A DNA stretch of 64,000 bases from Flavobacterium sp. (GCA_020403245.1 JADBYA010000026.1:42984-106983), one strand, 5' to 3'; shown: positions 17,578-26,426, numbered from the stretch's first letter. Numbers and translations: made by a program. Notes: generated from the letters alone by a model not told the origin.

Positions 17578-19559
17578 TATAAATAAGTTGACCGTATTCG
17601 TCCTATTTTATTGGTCAGATTAACTTTTAGTTTATTATAATCATTGATAGTTGACTTCAATTCTTCTAGGTCACTTTCTTCTTCTTCTTTAGTAAAATTG
17701 TTCATCATATCCATTATCAATTTATTGATGAGATATTCGCGTAAAGAAATAATTGTTTCTGAAACGTATTGACCAACGTTTTCCGTTTTCTTTTTTACAT
17801 AAATTTGTTTGGCTTCCCAATTATGCAATAATTCCTTTTCCTCCAGCATCAATATATCAGTAACCATCTCAGAATGTTCAGGCGATAATTGCATCAAGTA
17901 ATGTTCAATATTGAAATTTTCATTTTGATTATAATAAGCAATTAAATCATTGTAAATTTCTTTAAACATGGGGTTAGCCAATTCTACTTCATCTTCATGC
18001 AAACTCAAGAATATGCGTTCAAAAACTCTAGTAGTATTAATTTCTTTCTCTTCAACCATTTCGCCATCATCATTGGCTCTTAGAATATAATCTTCAAAAT
18101 CAGCTTTAAGTGAGCCATAAAGCAGAAGCATTTCAATGATTTTCCTTTCTAATTCGTAAACTATATCAACTCTGTCTCTTGAAACTTGGATATCATCTTT
18201 TACAACTTCAAAAGCTTTTTGTTCTTGTTTCAGTTTTTTTCCAGCTTCCGAAATATCTTTTTGAACCAATTGAGCCAAAGTATTTTGCAAAACCTGTTCC
18301 GAAATATCCATGATACTTGCGCACTCTTGAATATACACCTCTCTTTTTATTCTGTCGGGTATTTTAGAAATACTCACTACCATATCCCGAATCAAATCGG
18401 CTTTTTTGATTGGATCATTTTGTGCTTCATTCATTAATAGCGACGCTTTGAACTGAATAAAATCTTTGGCATTATTTTCTAAATAAAAAACCAAATCTTC
18501 ATACGAATTTTTTCGAGCAAAACTATCGGGATCATCGCCATCAGGGAAAGTACACACTTTTACGTTCATTCCTTCTTCCAAAATCAAATCGATACCACGA
18601 ATGGAAGCTCGAAGTCCAGCAGCATCACCATCAAATAGCACCGTGATGTTTTTGGTCAATCGATTAATTAATCTTATTTGATCGGCAGTTAAAGCGGTTC
18701 CCGAAGAAGCAACGACATTCTCAATTCCGGCTTGATGCAATTGAATCACATCGGTATAACCTTCAACCAAATAACAATTGTTTTGTTTGGCAATGGCTTG
18801 TTTGGCATGAAAAATTCCGTAAAGCACTTTGCTTTTATGATAGATTTCGCTCTCAGGTGAATTGAGGTATTTGGCTGCTTTTTTATCATTGGTTAAAATT
18901 CTTCCGCCAAACCCAAGATTTCTACCCGACAAACTTTGAATGGGAAACATCACTCTTCCTTTAAAACGATCAAAATGTTTGCCGTCTTCTCTAGTGATGG
19001 TTAATCCAACTTTTTCTAAAAATTCTAATTGGTACCCTTTAGACAGTGCTTCTTTTGTAAAAGCGTCCCATATTTCGGGTGAATAACCTAATCCAAATTT
19101 GGCAATAGTTTGATTGGTAAATCCTCTTTCTTTAAAATAGGTTAATCCAATGGCTTTGCCCTCTTCGGAATTTAGAAGTGTTTCTTGAAAATAGGTTTTG
19201 GCAAATTCAGAAACCAAATACATGCTTTCTTTTTCATTGGCCTCAATTTTATCTTCTTGAGACGTTTCGGTTTCTTCTATTTCGATATTGTATTTTTTGG
19301 CCAAAAACCGAATGGCTTCCGGATAGGTAAAATGCTCGTGTTCCATCAAGAAAGTAACGACACTTCCGCCTTTTCCCGAACTGAAATCTTTCCAAATTTG
19401 TTTTACAGGCGATACCATAAACGAAGGAGAACGTTCATCCGAAAACGGACTCAATCCTTTGTAATTACTTCCGGCACGCTTTAGTTGGACGAAATCGCCA
19501 ATGACTTCTTCCACCCGCGCAGTTTCAAAAACTTTATCGATGGTTTCTCTAGATATCAA
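17577..19559 (-). CDS. dnaG: DNA primase DnaG with zinc-ligand-free N-domain
   Basis: DnaG makes RNA primers for replication. The TOPRIM core is clear: LVEGYTDVIQL and LFDGDAAG, about residues 270-325. The N-terminal CHC2 fold is recognisable (GLSPFSDERSPSF, DFSSGKGG) but none of the zinc-binding Cys/His remain: CPFH has become SPFS (37-40), and there is no Cys in the first 110 residues. The start is TTG at 19559 (protein MISRETIDKV), supported by homology; no ATG fits better. The length is 660. Confidence 0.93.
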   Translation of the reverse strand: MISRETIDKVFETARVEEVIGDFVQLKRAGSNYKGLSPFSDERSPSFMVSPVKQIWKDFSSGKGGSVVTFLMEHEHFTYPEAIRFLAKKYNIEIEETETSQEDKIEANEKESMYLVSEFAKTYFQETLLNSEEGKAIGLTYFKERGFTNQTIAKFGLGYSPEIWDAFTKEALSKGYQLEFLEKVGLTITREDGKHFDRFKGRVMFPIQSLSGRNLGFGGRILTNDKKAAKYLNSPESEIYHKSKVLYGIFHAKQAIAKQNNCYLVEGYTDVIQLHQAGIENVVASSGTALTADQIRLINRLTKNITVLFDGDAAGLRASIRGIDLILEEGMNVKVCTFPDGDDPDSFARKNSYEDLVFYLENNAKDFIQFKASLLMNEAQNDPIKKADLIRDMVVSISKIPDRIKREVYIQECASIMDISEQVLQNTLAQLVQKDISEAGKKLKQEQKAFEVVKDDIQVSRDRVDIVYELERKIIEMLLLYGSLKADFEDYILRANDDGEMVEEKEINTTRVFERIFLSLHEDEVELANPMFKEIYNDLIAYYNQNENFNIEHYLMQLSPEHSEMVTDILMLEEKELLHNWEAKQIYVKKKTENVGQYVSETIISLREYLINKLIMDMMNNFTKEEEESDLEELKSTINDYNKLKVNLTNKIGRIRSTYL

Positions 19560-19611
19560 ATCTTTAGTTTAAAATTGTTTAAGGGTTTAAAGTTACAAAG
19601 TTTTTCTATTT

Positions 19612-19691
19612 AAAAACCCTGTCAGGGTTTAAAACTCTGACAGGTTTAAAAACTAACCTAATAACACTTAGACTGCCTGTCGGCCGACAGG
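19612..19691. repeat. Palindromic repeats between dnaG and the outer-membrane gene
   Basis: AAACCCTG-T-CAGGGTTT (19614-19630) is followed by a degenerate copy (ACTCTGACAGGTTT). CCTGTCGGCCGACAGG (19676-19691) is a perfect 16-bp palindrome. They fill the 163-bp upstream region of dnaG and could end the upstream transcript (20.9 kb, minus strand), but I see no clear U-tract. Confidence 0.65.
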
Positions 19692-19722
19692 TACACGCTC
19701 AGTATGACAAAAAAAATTAATT

Positions 19723-20859
19723 TTAATTAAAATCGAATCTTACACCAAGAGAGATGTTATTTTGGTCGATAGCATTGTTTTTAAACAACGGATTTAAATC
19801 GTATTTTAAATACAAACTGGTTTCTTTATAACCAATGTAGGTACTCACACCATAAATGAAATCATTCACATTGAAATTTCCTTTTTCTTTTGTTGAAATA
19901 TCATTTCCGTCAATTTCATAACGCAACTTTTGTTTCGATTTTACCCGCAAACCTGCGTAACCACCAATCCCTAAACGAAAACTTCTATGTGTTTTGAACA
20001 CATTTTTTCCTGTATCGTCGATTTTTTTCTTTGTAAAATCAAATTCGAGATGCACTGGCGCAGTTATAAACACGTTTCTTAATCGTGATTCTTCAAGATT
20101 AATGGCGCTAGTTTCAAGAATAGTTTGATTTCCATTTGTCACAAATAATCTATTATCAGTTGGGCGAAGATTGTTGTACATCAATGACACTCCGTATTTA
20201 ATATGCAATAAATTGTCGTTTTTAAAAATTCTAGTATTTCCGGTAACGCCCCATTCATAAAAATGTGAACCCCAATATTTATAATCAGAATTGGCAACCG
20301 CACCATCTGTAACTAAATTATTTACTCCAGCGGCAAAAACAAATTGTGATGTGGTTCTTCGTTCTCCTTTGGTTTTTTTCTTAAGTATCGATTTTTTCAT
20401 TCCAGAAAGATCAATATAAATGCTATCTGAAGTTTCATAGGTAATTTTATGATTTTTCCCGTCAAAATAAATACTGTCTTTGTCATTATCCCCTTTAAAA
20501 TCAATAGTGATAATGAATTTATTTTTATTATTATTTTCAGCTATTTTTCCATCCACTTTTTGTTGTACCAAATCTTTCAATTTGTCTTGTTCAACCGCAA
20601 CACGGTTTTCAATATTTTTGGAATGTGTTTCTGCTATTTGTAATTTCTTTTCATCGGCTTGTGCTTTGGAAATCGTTCCTGCTTCCAATTCCTTATTCAC
20701 TTCTTCCAATTCTACTTTTAATGCTGCTTTTTCTTCTTTGGTAATCCTTTCTATTTTTTCTGCTATAGTTTTTGCTTTAGCTTCAAAGGTGTCTTGTGCT
20801 AAAAGTTTGCTTGCCAAAAGACAAGCTGCAAGGGCAATGTAAATGGTAAATTTTCTCAT
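19723..20859 (-). CDS. Outer-membrane beta-barrel protein with coiled-coil N-domain
   Basis: I cannot name this 378-residue protein. It has a signal peptide (MRKFTIYIALAACLLA, cleavage after LLAQ), a charged helical stretch at about 25-110 rich in E and K (predicted coiled coil), and then a C-terminal half of alternating strands ending NISLGVRFDFN, as in outer-membrane barrels. It is third in a unit after an ECF sigma factor and its putative anti-sigma factor, so it is likely a target or output of that pair. Confidence 0.65.
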   Translation of the reverse strand: MRKFTIYIALAACLLASKLLAQDTFEAKAKTIAEKIERITKEEKAALKVELEEVNKELEAGTISKAQADEKKLQIAETHSKNIENRVAVEQDKLKDLVQQKVDGKIAENNNKNKFIITIDFKGDNDKDSIYFDGKNHKITYETSDSIYIDLSGMKKSILKKKTKGERRTTSQFVFAAGVNNLVTDGAVANSDYKYWGSHFYEWGVTGNTRIFKNDNLLHIKYGVSLMYNNLRPTDNRLFVTNGNQTILETSAINLEESRLRNVFITAPVHLEFDFTKKKIDDTGKNVFKTHRSFRLGIGGYAGLRVKSKQKLRYEIDGNDISTKEKGNFNVNDFIYGVSTYIGYKETSLYLKYDLNPLFKNNAIDQNNISLGVRFDFN

Positions 20860-20902
20860 GATTGTTTGATTTAATTATTGATTAATGATTGAAAACTCTT
20901 TT

Positions 20903-21676
20903 TTATTGATTATTTCTATTGGCCAATGCCACTTTGACTTCTTTATAATTTTTGTTTATTTTGGTAATAACTTTTTCTCTAAACGTTTGTTCCACTTCGC
21001 CATCCACTTGAGAAAGTAAACTTTTGGCATCCACTTTTACCCCTGATTTTTGGTTGGTGGATTGTTTGGCAACTTTATCTAAACTGGCTAAAAGCGCTTC
21101 GTCTGATTTAGCATTGTTATACCCTTGAACAATAATTTCTTTTCTTGTTTCGATTTTTGGTAAGTCTTTTAACGCAACATCTTCAGTTATTACATATTCT
21201 ATTTTTTTGTCTTTGATGATTTGATTTTGATTACTGTTCGTTTTTTGAATTATTATTTCTTGATTTTTGATTGAAACCCCTTGATGATTCGTTGTCGGTT
21301 GTCGGTTGTTGGTTGTTGGTTGAACATCCGAAGTTGCTACTTCTTCATTTTCTTGTTTATTTTTAGTGCTTGGAATTTGGAATTTGGAATTTGGAATTTC
21401 TACGTTGTCTTTTTTAATTTCTGTTCCAACAACTGCGTTTGGAGTTTCAATTTTGGTAGCGCTTTGATTGAACAAAAGCAAACCAAGTGTTACGAAAACC
21501 AAAACACTGGCAGCAATTCCAATAAAAGGAAAGGAAAGAAATAAAGAACGCTTTGTTTTTTTTTCTTCGGCTATAGTAAGCATAGCATCTAATCTGTCCC
21601 AAGCTTGAGGTGAAGGTTGAATTTCTCTGGCATTCAACTTTTCTCTTATTTGGTTTTCAACATTATTCTGTTCCAT
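20903..21676 (-). CDS. Putative anti-sigma factor (single membrane span)
   Basis: A 257-residue protein has a cytoplasmic N-terminus (VENQIREKLNAREIQPSP), one membrane helix at about 44-68 (FPFIGIAASVLVFVTLGLLL) and a long periplasmic part. It is placed directly after, and overlaps by 14 bp, an ECF sigma gene. This topology and context suggest an anti-sigma factor; no zinc-binding motif is seen. The periplasmic part carries two low-complexity insertions encoded by repeats: IPNSKFQIP (21370-21400) and QPTTNNRQPTTN (21290-21323). Confidence 0.7.
   Translation of the reverse strand: MEQNNVENQIREKLNAREIQPSPQAWDRLDAMLTIAEEKKTKRSLFLSFPFIGIAASVLVFVTLGLLLFNQSATKIETPNAVVGTEIKKDNVEIPNSKFQIPSTKNKQENEEVATSDVQPTTNNRQPTTNHQGVSIKNQEIIIQKTNSNQNQIIKDKKIEYVITEDVALKDLPKIETRKEIIVQGYNNAKSDEALLASLDKVAKQSTNQKSGVKVDAKSLLSQVDGEVEQTFREKVITKINKNYKEVKVALANRNNQ
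21290..21400 (-). repeat. Two low-complexity repeat tracts inside the anti-sigma gene
   Basis: GTTGTCGGTTGTCGGTTGTTGG-type units (21290-21323) and four TTGGAAT units (21370-21400) are both in frame. The second matches the repeats in the murE-mraY spacer. Confidence 0.7.
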
Positions 21677-22223
21677 TACTGTAATTTTTTAATTTAATAA
21701 TAGTGTCTTGAAGCATTTTTCGGGCATGATACAACTGCGATTTAGATGTGCCTTCATTGATTCCGAGCATTGAGGAAATTTCCTGATGTTTGAATCCTTC
21801 GATACAATAAAGATTAAAAACCATACGGTAACCGTCGGGTAAATTGTCAATTAGAAATTGAATATCTTCAACAGCGAATTGGCTTTCAATATAATTGTGT
21901 TTTTCTTCAACATAATATTCATCTTGAATAAACGTTACTTTTTTCTGAACTCGGATATAGGATATGCACTCGTTAATCATTATTCTTCGTATCCAACCCT
22001 CAAAACTTCCTTTATGTTCAAAGTTTTTTAGATTGGTAAACGCTTTCATAAAAGCGGTAATCATGACATCTTCTGCCTGATGCACGTCTTTAATGTATTG
22101 ACGACAAACACTCAACATTTTTGGAGCGAATTTGGAATAAATCTGATGCTGTGCATGCCGATTGTTTTCGACAGCCAGTTCGATTACTTCTTTTTCATGT
22201 TGATGTAAGTTGATTACTTTCAT
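21663..22223 (-). CDS. ECF-type RNA polymerase sigma factor
   Basis: A sigma-70 family protein of 186 residues with region 2 (HQIYSKFAPKMLSVCRQYIKD, then AEDVMITAFMKAF) and region 4 (LPDGYRMVFNLYCIEGFKHQEISSMLGI, given here only as its start LPDGYR and its helix-turn-helix HQEISSMLGI). It directs transcription of an envelope-related regulon in this class. Its cognate anti-sigma and an outer-membrane protein follow. No -7 box was recognised upstream. Confidence 0.88.
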   Translation of the reverse strand: MKVINLHQHEKEVIELAVENNRHAQHQIYSKFAPKMLSVCRQYIKDVHQAEDVMITAFMKAFTNLKNFEHKGSFEGWIRRIMINECISYIRVQKKVTFIQDEYYVEEKHNYIESQFAVEDIQFLIDNLPDGYRMVFNLYCIEGFKHQEISSMLGINEGTSKSQLYHARKMLQDTIIKLKNYSNGTE

Positions 22224-22505
22224 AGTAAATGTTAAAATTCAATTGCAATGTCAAAATTCAATTTAAAAAATTGACATTGAAACTGTCATTGATTTTTGAT
22301 ATTGATTAAGACTTCTATTTGCATAGACGAGATTGGTTGAAAAATGGTTGCATGGAGCAATTTAAAAAGTTGAAAATTATTTTATAATATCTTTGAACAT
22401 CAAAAAAATTAATATTTCGCAATAAAAAAAATATTTATTTTTTGAATTTTTCCCAATAGCTATCGGGATTGATTTTTGAAATTGTAATTGATTTTTGAAA
22501 TTGGA
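22224..22505. other. Intergenic region with repeats upstream of the sigma gene
   Basis: This 282-bp AT-rich gap holds a near-palindrome TCCCAATAGCTATCGGGA (22451-22468, one mismatched pair) and a direct duplication of TTGATTTTTGAAATTG (about 22468-22502). No gene was seen. Confidence 0.6.
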
Positions 22506-23486
22506 TCACTTTTTCCTTTCAATTACATAACTCACCATAAGTGACAATGCATCTCTGAATTCTGATTGCGGAAAATTTTCAAGGATTTGGAGTGCTTCTT
22601 GTTGAAATTCTACCATTTTTTCTTCGGCATAATGCAACCCATTTTTGTCTTTTACAAATTGGATAACTTCCCTAACTCGTTTTTTGTCTTTGTTGTAATT
22701 CTTAATGGAATTAATACACCAGCTTTTTTCTTTATCCGAACAATTATTCAAAGCATAAATTAAAGGCAAGGTCATTTTTTGCTCCTTAATATCAATTCCT
22801 GTTGGCTTTCCAATGGCATCGTCAGTATAATCAAATAAATCATCTTTGATTTGAAATGCCATCCCAATGAGTTCGCCAAACTTCCGCATGGCTTCCACTT
22901 GCTCTTCATCCTCACAAACTGATTTGGCACCAAGTGCACAACAAGAGGCAATTAAAGTGGCTGTTTTTTTTCGGATAATTTCATAATATATTTCTTCAAC
23001 AATGTCTAAACGGCGTGCTTTTTCAATTTGCAATAATTCCCCTTCGCTCATTTCGCGCACTGCCACAGAAATAATACGGAGTAAATCAAAATCGCCATTG
23101 TCAATGGAAAGTAACAATCCTTTTGACAATAAATAATCACCAACCAAAACGGCAATTTTATTTTTCCACAACGCATTGATAGAGAAGAAACCACGACGGC
23201 GGTTACTATCATCTACCACATCGTCATGCACTAATGTTGCGGTGTGAATTAACTCAATTACTGAAGCCCCACGATAGGTTCTTTCATTTACTTCATTATT
23301 CTCGGAAAGCATTTTGGCCACCAGAAAAACAAACATGGGTCGCATTTGCTTTCCTTTTCTATTCACAATATAATAGGTAATTCGATTAAGGAGCGCCACT
23401 TTGGAAGTCATCGATTCGTAGAACTTTTTTTCGAAAAGCTCCATTTCTTCCTGAATGGGTTGTTTTATTTGTGAAGTGATGTTCAT
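22506..23486 (-). CDS. Polyprenyl (probably octaprenyl/heptaprenyl) diphosphate synthase
   Basis: This all-trans polyprenyl synthase makes the isoprenoid side chain of quinones. The first Asp-rich motif is HDDVVDDSNRRRG (about residue 88) and the second is FQIKDDLFDYTDD. I place the start at the ATG at 23486 (MNITSQIKQ, 326 residues). A frame starting with TTG at 23495 would use bases of the promoter -7 box. The exact chain length of the product cannot be told. Confidence 0.9.
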   Translation of the reverse strand: MNITSQIKQPIQEEMELFEKKFYESMTSKVALLNRITYYIVNRKGKQMRPMFVFLVAKMLSENNEVNERTYRGASVIELIHTATLVHDDVVDDSNRRRGFFSINALWKNKIAVLVGDYLLSKGLLLSIDNGDFDLLRIISVAVREMSEGELLQIEKARRLDIVEEIYYEIIRKKTATLIASCCALGAKSVCEDEEQVEAMRKFGELIGMAFQIKDDLFDYTDDAIGKPTGIDIKEQKMTLPLIYALNNCSDKEKSWCINSIKNYNKDKKRVREVIQFVKDKNGLHYAEEKMVEFQQEALQILENFPQSEFRDALSLMVSYVIERKK

Positions 23487-23492
23487 CGATTT

Positions 23493-23500
23493 CAAAGATA
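23493..23500 (-). promoter_or_regulatory. -7 box at the polyprenyl synthase start (leaderless mRNA predicted)
   Basis: Minus-strand TATCTTTG lies only 6 nt before the ATG at 23486, so transcription should begin at or next to the start codon. Confidence 0.6.
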
Positions 23501-23549
23501 ATTAATTTGAAATCGCTTACAAGTGATAAAACTAAAGGAAATAATAAAA

Positions 23550-24611
23550 TTATGATTTATTGGCTAATTGTCCACAAGCCGCATCAATATCTTTTCCTCT
23601 GCTTCGGCGCACTTTGGCAACAATATCATTTTGTTCCAAAGCTTTAATATAATTAGTAATAGCTTCATCAGACGCTTGTTGGAAACTTGCCTGACTGCAA
23701 TCAGGTCCACCATCATCAATGGGGTTGTATTCGATTAAATTGACTTTACACGGAACTTGTTTGCAGAATTTAACCAAGGCGTCAATGGAAGCTTTATCGT
23801 CGTTAATTCCTTTCCATACTACATATTCATAAGTCACTTTACTTTTGGTTTTTTGATACCAATACTGTAACGCTTCTTTCAATTCGGGCAATTGAAAGTT
23901 TTTGGTAAAAGGCATGATGTGATTTCTGGTTTCTTCAATTGCAGAATGTAATGAAACGGCTAATTTGAATTTTACGCCATCATCCGCCATTTTTTTAATC
24001 ATTTTAGAAACTCCCGAAGTAGAAACCGTAATGCGTTTTGGCGACATGCCTAAACCTTCGTCAGATGTAATCATGTCGATGGCTTTCATCACATTATTGT
24101 AATTCATCAACGGTTCGCCCATTCCCATAAAAACGATATTGGACAATGGTCGATTAAAATACAATCGGCTTTCTCTATCAATGGCAACCACTTGGTCATA
24201 GATTTCACCTGGTTCCAGATTTCGCATTCGTTTCAATCGTGCTGTGGCACAAAAGTTGCAATCTAAACTACAACCCACTTGGCTTGAAACACAGGCAGTA
24301 GTACGAGTATTTGTTGGGATTAAGACACTTTCGACAACCAATCCATCGTGTAAACGAACCGCGTTTTTTACGGTTCCGTCTTCGCTGCGTTGCATCGTAT
24401 CCACTTTGATGTGGTTGATGACGAAATTATTTTCGAGCATGGCGCGTGTTTCTTTGGAAACGTTGGTCATATCGTCAAAGTTATGAGAAGCTTTGCTCCA
24501 CAACCATTCATAGACTTGATTACCTCGAAACGCTTTATCGCCATTGGCCACAAAAAAATCGCGTAATTGCTCTTTGGATAAACTTCGGATGTCTTTTTTC
24601 TTGATTTCCAT
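23550..24611 (-). CDS. rlmN: Dual-specificity RNA methyltransferase RlmN
   Basis: RlmN is a radical SAM enzyme that methylates C2 of A2503 in 23S rRNA and A37 in some tRNAs. The iron-sulfur motif CSLDCNFC (CX3CX2C) follows SSQVG, and a distal Cys sits near the C-terminus (DIDAACGQL). FMGMGEP is also present. The length (353) is typical. The promoter box lies 4 nt before the ATG. Confidence 0.95.
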   Translation of the reverse strand: MEIKKKDIRSLSKEQLRDFFVANGDKAFRGNQVYEWLWSKASHNFDDMTNVSKETRAMLENNFVINHIKVDTMQRSEDGTVKNAVRLHDGLVVESVLIPTNTRTTACVSSQVGCSLDCNFCATARLKRMRNLEPGEIYDQVVAIDRESRLYFNRPLSNIVFMGMGEPLMNYNNVMKAIDMITSDEGLGMSPKRITVSTSGVSKMIKKMADDGVKFKLAVSLHSAIEETRNHIMPFTKNFQLPELKEALQYWYQKTKSKVTYEYVVWKGINDDKASIDALVKFCKQVPCKVNLIEYNPIDDGGPDCSQASFQQASDEAITNYIKALEQNDIVAKVRRSRGKDIDAACGQLANKS

Positions 24612-24615
24612 GGCG

Positions 24616-24623
24616 CAAAGTTA
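24616..24623 (-). promoter_or_regulatory. -7 box at the rlmN start (leaderless mRNA predicted)
   Basis: Minus-strand TAACTTTG is followed by CGCC and then the ATG at 24611. The expected transcript start is at or within a base or two of the start codon. Confidence 0.6.
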
Positions 24624-24649
24624 GGTTATTTTGATTAGTGGTTAATTTG

Positions 24650-24657
24650 TACTTTTG
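24650..24657 (+). promoter_or_regulatory. Predicted -7 box for the 24674 gene
   Basis: TACTTTTG fits TAnnTTTG, with a TTTTG element 16 bp upstream. The expected leader is about 10 nt. Confidence 0.55.
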
Positions 24658-24673
24658 TAAAAAAAATTAATAT

Positions 24674-25207
24674 ATGAAAAAAATATTCTTGTTTTTTATT
24701 TTACTTTTTTGGTCAATATGTTTTGGTCAAAAGGATTTAATAGTAAAATCAACAGATAGAAATGTTTCTAATTCAAATGACTCATTAAACAATTTTAAGC
24801 CAATTAAACAATTTGATAAAAAACATGAATATTTTATAAGCCATAGCAAATTATTCGTATACGAAAAAAATACTTTTCTTGAATATAGAAAATTGGATCC
24901 TACTGAAATAGTTTTTACAAACGACTCTAAATTAAAATTAAAAAGTCTTAAAGAATTAGATTTAGAATTTTTAGATTATATAGCCATAGATAAGTCTGAA
25001 CTATTAGTGAAAGAAATTGGACCAAAAAAAGATTACTATCTATATAAATTGAAAAAAAAATCTAAACTAAATCCCAATGAGGAAATAATTTTATATTATT
25101 TATTGGGTGTGAAAAATAAATTTGAATATAGATTTGCTCTTTATAATTATGAGAGAGAAATTGAAAATTCATTTGATTTTTTAGTCAATTTATTTAATAA
25201 AAATTAA
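24674..25207 (+). CDS. Hypothetical exported protein
   Basis: I do not recognise this 177-residue protein. It has a clear signal peptide (MKKIFLFFILLFWSICFG, likely cleaved before QKD) and then a Lys- and Asn-rich, Cys-free body with no known motif. Its codon use is more AT-rich than its neighbours. It lies 3 bp before the O-methyltransferase, so they probably share a transcript. Confidence 0.6.
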   Translation: MKKIFLFFILLFWSICFGQKDLIVKSTDRNVSNSNDSLNNFKPIKQFDKKHEYFISHSKLFVYEKNTFLEYRKLDPTEIVFTNDSKLKLKSLKELDLEFLDYIAIDKSELLVKEIGPKKDYYLYKLKKKSKLNPNEEIILYYLLGVKNKFEYRFALYNYEREIENSFDFLVNLFNKN

Positions 25208-25210
25208 CCT

Positions 25211-25852
25211 ATGAACTTCATTTCCGACGAATTAGACACTTATGTAACCAATCATTCCGAAAATGAACCCGAATTATTGGCGCAATTGAATAAAGAAACC
25301 CATCAAAAAATTTTGCAACCACGCATGTTGAGTGGTCATTTTCAAGGCAGAGTTTTGAGTATGCTTTCAAAAATTATTCATCCGAACAACATATTAGAAA
25401 TTGGAACCTACACGGGATATGCCACACTATGTCTTGCAGAAGGATTAGCCAAAAACGGTACTATTGACACTTTGGACAATGAGGAAGAGTTATTCGATTT
25501 TCAAAGAAAATATTTCGATAAAACCATTTGGGCAAGCCAAATTACACAGCATTTAGGGGATGCTTTAGCTATTATTCCAACACTGAACAAAAAATACGAT
25601 TTGGTTTTTATTGATGCCGATAAAGAAAACTACATCAATTATTTCAATCTAATTGTACCAATGATGAACAAAGGAGGCATCATTCTTTCCGATAATGTAT
25701 TGTGGAGTGGAAAAGTTTTGGAAGAAGTAAAACAGGGAGATATTACTACCCAAATTTTATTGGAATACAATCAAATACTGAAAGATGATGTAAGAGTAGA
25801 AACTGTTTTGTTGCCCATTCGTGATGGTTTGACGGTTTCAAGGGTAAAGTAA
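25211..25852 (+). CDS. SAM-dependent O-methyltransferase (CCoAOMT-like)
   Basis: A 213-residue class I methyltransferase of the O-methyltransferase family 3 type. The SAM-binding EIGTYTGYATLCLA is at about 62-75, the metal/catalytic region is VFIDADKENY, and a later DNVLWSG is typical of this family. The substrate (catechol-like in relatives) is unknown. Confidence 0.85.
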   Translation: MNFISDELDTYVTNHSENEPELLAQLNKETHQKILQPRMLSGHFQGRVLSMLSKIIHPNNILEIGTYTGYATLCLAEGLAKNGTIDTLDNEEELFDFQRKYFDKTIWASQITQHLGDALAIIPTLNKKYDLVFIDADKENYINYFNLIVPMMNKGGIILSDNVLWSGKVLEEVKQGDITTQILLEYNQILKDDVRVETVLLPIRDGLTVSRVK

Positions 25853-25854
25853 AA

Positions 25855-25890
25855 GTATGAAGAACGAATTACGAAGTACGAAGTATGTAT
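25855..25890. repeat. ACGAAGTACGAAGTA short repeat
   Basis: Repeated TACGAAGT units lie between the convergent methyltransferase and PAP2 genes. The last codons of the PAP2 gene (ILRTS-stop) are made of this repeat. Confidence 0.6.
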
Positions 25891-26426
25891 TTCATATATA
25901 ATTTATAACAAATAAACCCAAAAGTAGCCCCAAAAACATATCCTGTTACAATATCTATTGGGAAATGCAATCCTAAATAAATTCGGCTATAGGCAAAGAT
26001 TAAAGGAAATAAAAACAAGAGGTAAACGTGTTTATAGTATTTCTTCAAAATCATATAAGTAAAAACTGCTGTCGCCATTGAGTTTGTCGCATGACCCGAA
26101 AAGAAACTGAACGAACTACTAGACTTTACAATTCTGATAATTCCCTTAATTTCTTCATCATTGCAAGGACGTAACCGCTGGAAACCATTTTTAAAAAGAT
26201 TGGCCGTTTGGTCGCAAAGAAGTATTAAAACTGCAGTAAAAAGGACATAATATCCAAAGTTTTTCCACCCTAATTTTTTTTGTAGAAGATAAAAAAATAG
26301 TAAAAAAATTGGTGTCCAATACAATTGTTTTGTTATGATTAACCATAATCCATCAAAGCGTTCTGAACCCAATCCGTTTAAAAAAACCAGAAGCTCTTTG
26401 TCTAAATGGATGATTTTTTCAAGCAT
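25869..26426 (-). CDS. PAP2-family phosphatase
   Basis: A 185-residue membrane phosphatase has the three PAP2 motifs: KNGFQRLRP (KX6RP), FSGHATNS (SGH) and SRIYLGLHFPID (SRX5HX3D). About five membrane helices are visible. Homologues dephosphorylate lipids such as undecaprenyl pyrophosphate or phosphatidic acid; the substrate here is not determined. Its start overlaps the tatA stop by one base, so it is coupled to tatA. Confidence 0.85.
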   Translation of the reverse strand: MLEKIIHLDKELLVFLNGLGSERFDGLWLIITKQLYWTPIFLLFFYLLQKKLGWKNFGYYVLFTAVLILLCDQTANLFKNGFQRLRPCNDEEIKGIIRIVKSSSSFSFFSGHATNSMATAVFTYMILKKYYKHVYLLFLFPLIFAYSRIYLGLHFPIDIVTGYVFGATFGFICYKLYMKYILRTS

